Assembly (NCBI GenBank): GCA_024364735.1
Contig: JAGFNQ010001184.1
Span: 1-64,000 of the forward strand
Length of the DNA stretch: 64,000 bases
Direction of reading: 5' to 3'
From: Boesenbergia rotunda
Taxonomy: Eukaryota > Streptophyta > Magnoliopsida > Zingiberales > Zingiberaceae
In this document: in pieces, positions 10,163-19,652 of the stretch
How the letters are laid out: every line of letters starts with the position of its first letter
How positions within the stretch are numbered: position 1 is the stretch's first letter
Notes under the pieces: generated by a model
Told to the model about the DNA's origin: nothing
Seen by the model: only the letters and a program-made list of their open reading frames with translations
The model's database searches: none
Made by a program: the position numbers and the translations under genes

Positions 10163-10393
10163 GGGGAAGTTCAAACTTGGTGCAACCACCAGTTTGAAAA
10201 TTTTTCGGATTTTTATTTTCTTTTTTTCTCGTTCGAATTTTCTTTAAATATGTCGTTCGAATTTTCTTTTTCCCGTTAATCGTGGTTGGTGCAACACCTC
10301 TCGTTATTTCATTTTATTCATCCCACACTACTAATCCAAGACCTAGCCTTGGGAAATTTTTTTTCTTGTTAGTTTTCTTATTCTTCAGATTAA
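10163..10393 (+). mobile_element. Copia B leader between primer site and gag
   Basis: Untranslated leader of about 230 bases, T-rich, with no sustained ORF in the gag frame. The same leader, inverted, is present in A (19428-19637) and D (40940-41142), including the repeated words around TTGGTGCAACCACCA, so it is a conserved part of the transcript and a plausible place for packaging signals. Confidence 0.7.
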
Positions 10394-12046
10394 ATGGCCA
10401 TGCAAGAAGGATTCAGCACCGCCAGACCTCCACTTTTCAGTGGAGAAGACTTTTCTTCCTGGAAAAGTCGAATGGAGGTCCACCTGATAACTCAGGTGGA
10501 CATGTGGATTATCATCCAGTCCGGACTGGAGATTCCCACAAATGCTGAAGGACTACCTCAAAGCTACTCAGAATGGGACACCGCTCTGAAGCGCAAAATA
10601 GAAGCCGATGCAAAGGCAACTCAGACCCTACAATGTGGTTTAACAAAAGAGGAGCTGAACCGGGTGGGCCCCTTTAACAGTGCCAAGGAGTTGTGGGCAA
10701 AATTGATCGAGCTGCACGAAGGAACATCAGACACTCGGATCAGTAAGAGAGATCTGCTCCTTAACAAACTGTACACCATCAAGATGGCCGACAATGAAAC
10801 GGCAGCCCAACTCCACGCACGAATCCAAGAATTGATGAACGGTCTTCACACTATAGGTCACAAGGTCGAAAACCGTGACCTAATAAGGTATGCCCTAAAT
10901 ACTTTCCCTAGAAATACCTTGTGGGCATCTATGGTAGATGCATACAAGGTTTCAAGGGATCTCTCAAAAATTAAATTAGATGAATTGTTTTCTAAGTTAG
11001 AACTTCATGAACAGACTAACTGCAATATGGCCGAGAAAGGTATTGCCTTTGTTGCAGGAAAAACTGGAAGATCGACAAAGAAGAAACCTCAACCTGAACC
11101 CGAGTCTAACTCAGATTCAGACGCAGAAGACGAAGAAGGAGATCGATCTGAGCTGGTCCGACTGGCCCGAAGCTACTATAAAAAATTGAAGAACCAAGCC
11201 AACAAACGGAAAACAAGCTAAAGAAAGGACGAACTAGCTGAACCCGCAAGTGACAAAAACAAGCCCAACGTGACCTGCTACGAGTGCAAGAAGAAGGGCC
11301 ACTACAAGACGGATTGTCCAAACCTAAAGGAGAACAAAAAGACAAAAAGAAAGAAAGCACTCCATGTAACCTGGGATGAATCTTCATCAGAAGAAGAAGA
11401 AGAAGCACCCCAGTCAAACCTGCTAGCCCTGACCGCCTCAGAAAAAGTCGAGACCGAGTCAGAATCAGAAGAGGACGACGGCAGACTAACCTTTTCAGAA
11501 GACGACGAAATCAAGGTAAGTGGTTTCAATAGAAGTCAATTAAATGATTTTATTTCTTATCTTTCTCGAGATTTGGCAAAAGACAAACTCCGAGACGAAT
11601 CCCTCCGATAGGAAGTAAAACTCCTGAAAGAGGGAGCTGACTCTAAATCCTTAACCAAGAAAGTTCAAGAAGGAACTCCTACTCAAGTTGAAAAACTTGA
11701 GAAAGAGAACTCCTCCCTGAAAACTCAGGTTAAGGATCTTAGAGCGGCCTTAGAACGATTCACCTATGGTTCCAAGGGTCTTGACATGATTCTTGGAAAA
11801 CAGAAGTCCGTTCTAAATTGATCCGGACTTGGGTATAGAACCAAATCCCGACAAAGATCTTATTTTGCTGTACTGAATCAGTCCAGAGGTAAAGTTCAGG
11901 CATGGGTACCTAAACTGTACCTGAACAAACCAACTGGATCAAATCAGTATTGGATCCCCAAGGACAAGATTCACATCTTGCCTAATTATTATCGTGGCTA
12001 TAGTCCAGGGGGAGCCAAGTTAAAAACTATTTTTATTGTTAAATAG
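10394..12046 (+). pseudogene. gag: Copia B gag with three in-frame stops
   Basis: The start ATG (MAMQEGFSTARPPLFSGEDF) is shared with D (40939) and, as MSMQEGF, with A (19427). One frame runs 550 codons to TAG 12044-12046, broken by TAA 11219-11221, TAG 11609-11611 and TGA 11819-11821. Residues about 60-215 form the capsid-like gag-polypeptide/UBN2-type domain (SEWDTALKRKIEADAKATQ, LNKLYTIKM, FPRNTLWASMVDAY). An acidic/basic hinge follows, then a zinc knuckle C295-X2-C298-X4-H303-X4-C308, a Ser/Glu-rich segment, a likely coiled coil (LEKENSSLKTQVKDLRAALE) and the GLDMILGKQ...GLGY block. Gag would form the particle and bind RNA. The first stop is at the same codon as one in A. Confidence 0.9.
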
Positions 12047-12646
12047 AATTTAATTCTTGCAATTTGCCTGATTGATTGTTTATTTAAATTTCTGCAATTT
12101 ACAATGCTTAGACTTAGGTTAGTATAAGGACTGAACAAACTTAACTGAAACTTGAAAATATAGTATTGGGTGGAGGTGAGATGATAGTACGTTAAGGAAA
12201 CCAATTCTAATAAGATTAAGTTCACTTGGTCTCTTTAGACTGGTGAAACTAGCCGAAGCTACCGATCCAAAATCCAAACTAGTTAGACCAGAACTTTTTT
12301 CAAAGATTAATTTTGAAAATGAAACTTCATTAAACGGCTTTGTCAAGGAAAGGGTTGATGATCCAATAAGGCTACGACCAAAGAAGGCCTAGTGCCTCGT
12401 CAAGACCTGGAAGCCAATTTTTGAATTTCAAATTCAAATTACTTTTTGTAAAATTCAAATCTAACACAATTTTCAGTTAAGTATAGATTCAAACATCTCC
12501 TTTCAAAATTAATTGAAATGTTTTCAAAAATTAATTAAGGTTTTCAAAATAAATAATAATTTCTCAAAAATAATTTTACTTATCAAAACTTGTCTCACAA
12601 AACCTATAAGGCTAACGTGATTGAAAACCCTAGATTGGGTGAGACA
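12047..12646 (+). mobile_element. Copia B gag-pol spacer
   Basis: About 600 bases without a sustained frame, homologous to A 7905-8484 (inverted). Homology to A stops at GATTGGGTGAGACAG, near 12646, where the foreign segment begins. Confidence 0.75.
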
Positions 12647-12699
12647 GTAAGAATAAACTCAATTATAATTACTTTAATACCTATATTGTAGTCAAATTG

Positions 12700-12832
12700 G
12701 TCAAACCATGGTAACATAGTCAAAACATGGTCAACATAGTCAAACCATGTTCAAAACAGTCAAACCATAGTCAAACCATGGTCAAACCGATTAAACCATG
12801 GTCAAACCGATTAAACCATGGTCAAACGATGA
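12700..12832 (+). repeat. GTCAAACCATG tandem repeat
   Basis: At least eight imperfect copies of a unit of 11-18 bp (GTCAAACCATGGTCAAACCG and variants) inside B's foreign segment. They show that the segment is non-coding at its left end. Confidence 0.8.
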
Positions 12833-13123
12833 CAAGACACAAAACTTGTCTCTTCACTACAGTCCCGGGCGCTCGGAACCACACGGGCGCCCCCTCCCAT
12901 ACCTTTTCCTTCCCTTGAGACATAAAGCTGCCTCTGCCTTTGATCAGGGCACCCGGAACCACGCTGGCGCCCCCATCGCACTCAATGCAGCAAAAGCTGC
13001 AAAAGCAGCCTGACGAGGGCGCCCGGGCTGTCCCGGGCGCCCCCAACCAGTCAAAGACACTGCCTTTGGCAGTAACCACTGACCAGGGCGCCCAGAAGCT
13101 CCCGGGCGCCCCCGATGATCTGC

Positions 13124-13133
13124 CTATATAAGG
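13124..13133 (+). promoter_or_regulatory. Possible TATA box in foreign segment
   Basis: TATATAAGGG about 95 bases before the ATG at 13228, after GGGCGCCCCC repeats, copying the layout of the copia LTR promoters. It may be a piece of another LTR or a captured promoter. Confidence 0.4.
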
Positions 13134-13751
13134 GCATCCGAACCCTCTCATCTTCCCACACCAAAAATCAACTTCCTTCTTCACTTCTTTCCCTCCAAGG
13201 AGATCTTGCAAGCCCTCATCCTCAACCATGCCTCCCGAGATGCCCGGTATAATTTTATTGCTATTATGTTAATTTTTTTTGTAATTCCTTCAAACTTTCT
13301 TTAAATGCATAATTTCTTCTCTTAGAAGACGCCGACCAAACCCGACCAACCCCGGTGCCGAACCAAGTCCTGACCCTAGGTTCCCTACCCTAGAGTTATG
13401 TAATAAGTTTGCACAAACCATTTACAAGCATATTAAAACAAGTTATCTTAATAGGCACTTCTTTACCCAATCATGCCCCGTAGCCATGAATATTATCAAC
13501 TTCTATTAATTAGATAATCTTGTCTTCTGCACTCATACCATTAATGAATCCTTATGTGCAGAATTCTACAATAACATAATTCGACAAGATAATCTCATGT
13601 TTCAAACTACTGTCCAAGGAATACCTCTGTCTATCACCCCTACTTTGTTGAACCGATTCCTTGGACTACGACCCTCTCAGTCCACATTTTGCTGCTATCC
13701 ACCTAGGAATCCTCCATTTGATCCTCCTATAGAAACCTTAGTCAAATAGCT

Positions 13752-15293
13752 ATGATATCAAAAATAGAACCCAAAACAATAGATGAAGCCATACCTGACC
13801 CTGATTGGATCATAGCTATGCAAGAAGAATTAGCCCAATTTGAGAGGAACCAAGTCTGGGAACTAGTGCCTAAACCTGAAGGCAAATCCATCATAGACAC
13901 TAAGTGGGTCTTTAGGAATAAGCTAAATGATCAAGGAGAAATAGTTAGAAATAAAGTCCGCTTAGTAGCTAAGGGATTCAGCCAAGTAGAGGGATTAGAT
14001 TACGATGAAACATATGCCCCAGTAGCTAGACTTGAGTCCATTAGAATGTTTTTAGCCTTTGCATCCCATAAAGGATTTAAGCTATACCAAATGGATGTAA
14101 AGTCAGCCTTCCTAAATGGATTCATTAAAGAAGAAGTTTATGTAGGACAACCCCCTGGGTTTGAGGACTTAGACAAACCTGACCATGTTTACAAATTAAC
14201 TAAAGCACTATATGGGTTAAAACAAGCACCTAGGGCTTGGTATGAACGTTTATCAACTTACTTAACCTCTAAAGAATTTAAATAAGGACAAATTGACTCA
14301 ACCTTATTTATTAAAACCCTAGGAAAAGATATATTTATTGCCCAAATTTACATAGATGACATAATCTTTGGATCCACCAACACAAACTTTCTAAAAGAGT
14401 TTGTCAAGATAATAGAAAATGAATTTGAAATGAGCTTAGTTGGTGAGCTTACCTTTTTCCTAGGACTACAAATCAAACAAACTAGAGATGGAAACTACGT
14501 CCATCAATTCAAATATGCTAAAGAGTTAGTAAAGAAATTTAAAATGGATAACTCTAAAAGCATAAATACCCCCATGGCCACTAATGTAAAAATAGATAGT
14601 GACCCTGATGGTAAGCCAGTAGACCTCAAACTGTATAGAAGTATGATAGGTAGTCTACTGTACCTTACAGCCAGCAGACCTGACATTCTTTTTGCTGTAG
14701 GGATGTGTGCTAGATACCAAACCTGTGCTAAGGAAACACACTTAGCAGCCCTAAAAAGAATACTAAGATATGTAAAGGGCACCCTAAATGTAGGGATCTG
14801 GAATCCTAGAACCTCAACATTCAATTTGTCAGGATACTCGGATTCTGACTATGCTGGTTGTAAATTAGATAGAAAGAGCACAAGTGGAAGCTGCCAACTG
14901 TTAGGAAATAGTCTAGTAAGTTGGTGTAGCAGAAAACAACACTGTGTAGCTCTGTCCACAACTGAAGCTGAGTATGTAGCCTTAGGAGAGTGTGTAGCAC
15001 AACTTTTATGGATGATGCACACTCTTAACGACTTCCAGCTCAACTACACGCAAACTCAAGTATTTATTGACAATATAAGTTCAATTAATCTAACGAAGAA
15101 CCCAATCCAACATTCCAGAACAAAACACATAGAAGTTAAACATCACTTCGTAAGAGACCATGTAGCCAGGGGTGAGATAGTACTTAAACATATAGACTCA
15201 AAATCCAACTTAGCTGATATATTCACAAAACCCTTACCTGAGTCTGAATTCAGCTCACTAAGAAGGCAGTTAGGATTGTGCTCTGTAGAATAG
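13752..15293 (+). pseudogene. pol: Copia B pol: RT and RNase H, one premature stop
   Basis: A single frame with one stop, TAA 14283-14285. Before it the RT shows DPDWIIAMQEELAQF, KWVFRNKLN, VRLVAKGFSQVEGLDYDETY, YQMDVKSAFLNGFIKEEVY, PPGFE and LYGLKQAPRAWYERL. Just after the stop comes QIYIDDIIFGSTN, with the catalytic YIDD. Then FFLGLQIKQT, SMIGSLLYLTASRPD and the RNase H pieces SGYSDSDYAGC, TTEAEYVAL, SRTKHIEVKHHFVRDH and ADIFTKPLPESEFSSLRRQL. Length and order are those of plant copia RT-RNase H. Integrase and protease are absent upstream, so this RT cannot be expressed from a normal gag-pol. Confidence 0.92.
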
Positions 15294-16140
15294 ATTAACT
15301 CTACTTTTATTTTTTATTTTAAAATCAGTTTCTAAAAGAATTTTGAAAAAAAACTGTTGTTTTTAAAATCAGTTTTAAAAAACTTTTCGGACTTAGTTTT
15401 CTTTCAAAACTACCCCCTTTCAAAACTAGGGCTTTTTCGCAAATGGACTTAGCCTAGGCCCTAACCCTAGAACTGCATGCACCTATAGATTTAGAAGCCA
15501 GCATCTCACAAGCACTTTAGGGTACTTTGATTGATAACCTAGAAAGGGTTGAGATGCTTAGGTTTTTGCCTTAATTCAAGATGCTTTAAGTCAGTGCATC
15601 TGCAGTAATTGGGGCACTAAATACAACTTATACAGTAATCAAGTTAAGTGTCAAGTTTAGAAAATCTAACTTGAACAGAAACACTTAACTTGACTAACCC
15701 TAGTGAAAACTACTGCTTATAACAGTTAGTAAGTAGCTAAATGGGTTAGACAGGTCCCTACAAGAGAAAATTAACTGATTTGGTCTAAGTCTTGGTTCAG
15801 TACAGCAAAATCATACGAATATTTTTCTTTTATGAAAATTATTTCTTTTATGCAATTTAATTTCTGCTATATCTATCTGTTTTTGATATATGGCAAAGGG
15901 GGAGAGATAGGAAAGGAGAGAGTTCATTTTTTTTTCAAAATCTCAAAATTTTTTTTCAAAAAGTTAGCTACTCTTCAAAACTTTTCAAAAAACCCTATTA
16001 AGTACTTAAGTTTATTAAAACGTCTTGAAGTTATTCAAAAGTACTAAGTTTTCATAAGTACTTTAAGCTTAAGTTTTTCAAGACTTCCATAAGTACTTTA
16101 AGCTTAAGTTTTTCAAAACTTCTATAAGTACTTTAAACTT

Positions 16141-16440
16141 AAATTGTTTCAAAATTTACTAAGTACTTAAATTGTTTCAAAATTTACTAAGTACTTAAAT
16201 TGTTTCAAAATTTACTAAGTACTTAAATTGTTTCAAAATTTACTAAGTACTTAAATTATTTCAAAATGTGTTTCAAAATTTACTAAGTACTTAAATTGTT
16301 TCAAAATTTACTAAGTACTTAAATTATTTCAAAATTTACTAAGTACTTAAATTATTTCAAAATTTACTAAGTACTAAAAGTGTTTCAAAATTTACTAAGT
16401 ACTTAAATTGTTTCAAAGTTTACTAAGTACTTAAATCTTA
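16141..16440 (+). repeat. 28-bp minisatellite with AAGTACTT core
   Basis: About ten direct copies of a unit like TTTCAAAATTTACTAAGTACT followed by TAAATTG. Each contains the 8-base palindrome AAGTACTT. Other copies of the family carry the same palindrome in different, less regular repeats. Confidence 0.9.
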
Positions 16441-16750
16441 CTAAGTACTTAACTTAAAGTTTTCAAAACTTTTGAGTACTTTAAACTTAAGGCTTCAAAT
16501 TTTTTTAAGTACTCTAAACTCATGCTTTCAAAAACTCCTCTAGGTACTTTTAAAACTTAAGTTATCAAAAGATTTCCAAAGTACCTAAACTTAAGTTTTC
16601 AAAGTGCAAAATCATTCTAAGTAAAGTTTTTTTAAACTTAGAACCCCACGAAGTTTTGAAAAATCTAGGGGGAGATTCCCTCCAGGGGGAGGGGATAAAT
16701 TTTTATGCTTTTGATTAAACTTAACTTTTTGAACTAGGGTTGCCATAAAT

Positions 16751-16765
16751 CAAAAAGGGGGAGAT
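16751..16765 (+). other. Polypurine tract of copia B
   Basis: CAAAAAGGGGGAGAT immediately before the LTR start TGTTGG at 16766. Confidence 0.92.
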
Positions 16766-18137
16766 TGTTGGTGCAGAAAGCACAAAAGTCAAACCTGTGT
16801 TTTGATAATGGCAACAGGGTTCAAAAGTTAAGTCTTACTTGTTATCTAACATGTCACTTGAGTGTGTAGAGTAAAAAGCCCTAGCGAAGGACTGCTAGTC
16901 ACTGGCGAAGGAATGCCAGAGTGAAAAGCCCTAGCGAAGGACTACTAGGCACTGGCGAAGGAATGCCAGGATGAAAAGCCCTAGCGAAGGACTGCTAGGC
17001 GCCAGGCGAAGGATAGCTTGGGACTGAAGCCCTAGCGAAGGAATGCTAGGCACCGGGCGAAGGACAGCTCGGCATCTAAGACCTGGCAAAGGACCGCCAG
17101 GCAAAAGTCCAACCAAAGGAGCGGTTGGCATCAGGTACATTCTCCCGAGAGGAGTAGGTGAGGACGCGTTCCTCGTCGAGGGAACAGTAGGCGTTGGTTC
17201 GACCTAGGGTTCCATTTTGGAGACCCAAAGTCAGAACCAAGACAGCTAAGGCTGTATAAACTAATATTTTATTGTGTGTTTTGGACTAACCCTGGATGCA
17301 GGACCGAAGGAACGTGTGTCTGCAGCTCAGAGAGCCTCAAAGGAATGAGGCAACAGCTGACCAGGGCGCCCGGAGTGTCCCGGGCGCCCCCAAGGTGAAC
17401 ACAAAACACAAGTTGCATAAACAGGCTTCGATAGCTCATCTCCCGGACGCCCCCATGCTCCCGGGCGCCCCCGTGCTCCCGGGCGCCCCCAGCGTCCCGG
17501 GTGCCCCCAAGCGCCCCCAGCGTCCCGGGTGCCCCCAAGCGCAAGCCTTCGAAGAAAGCCCCAACGAAGCCGAGGGATAAGATTTGACCCGGTCAACCCG
17601 GGCGCCCCCAGTGTCTCGGGCGCCCCAGTCAACATTTGATCCCGAAGTTGAAGGGATCAGACGCTGACCGAGACCGAGCCGGATCAGGCGACACGTGGGG
17701 GGCGCCCCCGACATCCCGGGCGCCCCCAGGCCCTATATAAAGGGCCCTCGACCCCAAGCTTCTAACAACACTTTCAATCAATGCTTCTACACTCTTCTAC
17801 TCTCACGCCTCGCTCCGGAAACCTCCCAACTCGAGCCGATGACGTCCTGCTGCTCCGGAAAAGACAACCTACATCGGACGTCGGTAAAAGAAGAGTTTTT
17901 CTTTTTTGTTAAGTTTACTGCACTTATTCTGTAATCCATATTTGTAAACTGATTTTACGCCTCATATAGAATTGCCCAAAGTAAATGATCAACGATCGTG
18001 GACCTTGGAGTAGGAGTCGACCTAGGCTCCGAACCAAGTAAAAAATTACTGTGTTCGCGTGTTTGCTTTTATCTTCCGCTGTGCAATTTCTTTTTACCTA
18101 AATCTGAACGTTTTTCGATATTCACCCCCCTCTATCG
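16766..18137 (+). repeat. Copia B 3' LTR, truncated at its end
   Basis: It matches the 5' LTR (8824-10148) from TGTTGGTGCAGAAAGCAC to CCCCCCTCTATCG; the final about 17 bases are missing. It carries extra GC-rich units around 17450-17540 (repeats of GTGCCCCCAAGCGCC / CCCAGCGTCCCGGG) not present in the 5' LTR, so the array changed length during or after insertion. TATA box 17734-17742. Confidence 0.9.
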
Positions 18138-19427
18138 AGTAGAGGTTCCTTCTTGAACCTTCTCAGTTAAGGATCCGGAGTCAGCTCCCTCTTTCAGGAG
18201 TTTTACTTCCTGTCGGAGAGATTCGACTCGGATTTTGGCTTTCGCCAAGTCTCGAGAAAGATAGGTAATTAATTTGGTTAATTGATTTCTAGTAAACCCA
18301 CTTACAGTGATTTCACCATCCTCTGAAAACGTGAGCTTTCCGTCTTCTGGCTCTGATTCTGACTCGGTCTCGATTTCTTCAGTGGCGGTTAGTGCGAGCA
18401 AGTTCGACTGTGGGGCCTCCTCTTCTTCTTCGGAGGAGGACTCGTCCCACGTTGCCTGAAGGGCCTTCTTCTTTCTTATCTTCTTTGTTTCCTTCAGATT
18501 GGGGGATTCCATCTTGTAATGACCCTTCTTTTTGCACTTATAACAGGTCACATTTGGTTTGTTCTTTTCATTTGAAGGATCAGCTGGTTCTTCCTTTCTT
18601 CAGCTGGCTTTCCTTCAGTTGGTCTGGTTTTTTAGTTCCTTGTAGTAGTCCCGGGCTAGCCTAACTATCTTGGGTCGATCTCCTTCGCTTTCTTCTGAGT
18701 CTGAGTCTGAATCAGACTCGGGTGCAGGTTGAGGTTTCTTCTTGGTCATCTTTCCAGTTTTACCTGCAACAAAAGCAATGCCTTTCTCGGCCAGATTGCA
18801 GTTAGTCTGTTCATGTAATTCGAGTTCCGAAAATAATTCATCTAGTTTAATTTTAGACAAATCCCTTGAAACTTTGTACGCATCTACCATAGATGCCCAC
18901 AAAGTATTTCTAGGGAAGGCGTTAAGAGCATACCTGATCAGGTCACGGTTCTCTACCTTGTTACCGATGGTGTGTAGACCGTTCATCAGCTCCTGAATTC
19001 TGGCGTGGAGCTGAGCTGCTAATTCGCTGTCGTTCATCTTGATGGTATACAGCTTGTTCAGTAGTAGGTCCCTCTTGCTGATCCAGGTGTCGGAGGTTCC
19101 TTCGTGCAACTCAATTAGCTTACCCCAGGGTTCTTTTGCACTGTTGAATGGACCTATCCGGTTCAGCTCCTCTTTGGTTAGGTCGCATTGAAGTGTTTGA
19201 GTTGCTTTGGCATCAGCTTTAATTTTCCTTTTTAGAGCGGTATCCCATTCGGTGTAGGATTGTGGTACTCCGTCAACATTTTTAGGTATTTCCAGACCAG
19301 ACTGGATTATTATCCACATGTCCACCTGAGCTTTCAAGTGGACTTCCATCCAACTTTTCCAGTAGGAGAAGTCCTCCCCACTGAAAAGTGGTGGTCTGGC
19401 GGTACTGAAGCCTTCTTGCATAGACAT
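18138..19427 (-). pseudogene. gag: Copia A gag, N-terminal part
   Basis: Starts at ATG 19427 (MSMQEGFSTARPPLFSGEDF). One frame runs through the capsid-like domain to TGA 18615-18617 and TGA 18600-18602, then continues with the zinc knuckle to the junction with B at 18138. The knuckle reads CYKCKKKGHYKMES: C, C and H are present but the last Cys is Ser, so zinc binding is probably lost. The TGA at 18600-18602 sits at the same codon as TAA 11219-11221 in B. The C-terminal part of this gag is at 8485-8823. Confidence 0.88.
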
Positions 19428-19638
19428 TTAGGAATTATTTCTGAAAAGAGAACGAGAAAAAAAACTCCTAAGACTTGGTCTTGGATTAGCAGTGCGGGAA
19501 GAAGATAAAACAATTTTATCGAGTGGTGTTGCACCAACCTCGATTAACGATAAAAATTCGAAGAAAAAGTAAAAAAAATTATTTCGTAAAATTCGAAAAA
19601 CTCTCAAATTGGTGGTTGCACCAAATTTGAGCTTCCCC
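19428..19638 (-). mobile_element. Copia A leader between primer site and gag
   Basis: Homologous in inverted orientation to B 10163-10393 and D 40940-41142. No ORF is supported. Confidence 0.7.
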
Positions 19639-19650
19639 ATTCTGATACCA
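19639..19650 (-). other. Primer binding site, initiator tRNA-Met (copia A)
   Basis: ATTCTGATACCA is the complement of TGGTATCAGAAT, one or two changes from the standard tRNA-iMet site, two bases inside the LTR boundary at 19653. It shows that the LTR to its right is A's 5' LTR. Confidence 0.88.
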
Positions 19651-19652
19651 CT

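Larger units (their letters stand above)
12647..13726 (+). other. Foreign segment in place of protease/integrase; possible captured gene fragment
   Basis: In A this interval holds protease and integrase (about 1.6 kb); B has unrelated DNA. In order: tandem GTCAAACCATGG-like repeats (about 12690-12830), GGGCGCC-rich DNA resembling the copia LTR zone (12860-13115), a TATA-like TATATAAGGG (13124-13133), an ATG at 13228 with a short frame, a possible intron (GTATAA near 13247 to TTAG near 13326), and a frame with one stop containing PTLELCNKFAQTIYKHIKTS and, after the stop, EFYNNI and TVQGIPLSITPTLLNRFLGL. The last pattern resembles the 'putative plant transposon protein' domain often fused to plant retroelements (remembered family, untested). 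Homology to pol resumes at CCTATAGAAACCTTAGTC. Confidence 0.6.
15294..16765 (+). mobile_element. Copia B 3' non-coding region
   Basis: It has the same layout as E1, A and I: a conserved proximal block (about 15410-15760), an internal purine tract (15887-15909, TATGGCAAAGGGGGAGAGAT), an AT-rich repeat zone (16020-16600), and the terminal polypurine tract (16751-16765). No ORF of more than 71 codons and nothing envelope-like. Confidence 0.85.
8824..18137 (+). mobile_element. Copia element B (SIRE/Maximus-like) with replaced protease/integrase
   Basis: Plus-strand element: 5' LTR 8824-10148, primer site 10151-10162, gag 10394-12046 with three stops, spacer, a foreign segment (12647-13726) where protease and integrase should be, RT-RNase H 13752-15293 with one stop, 3' non-coding region, polypurine tract and 3' LTR 16766-18137. 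The last about 17 bases of the 3' LTR and about 23 bases of A's gag are missing at the right junction, so no duplication can be scored. The element is non-autonomous. Confidence 0.85.

Noticed and set aside
13228..13400. A host gene with promoter, ATG and intron inside copia B
   Set aside because: The frame does not stay open through the simplest splice, the downstream part contains a stop, and there is no complete protein; kept as a captured fragment only.
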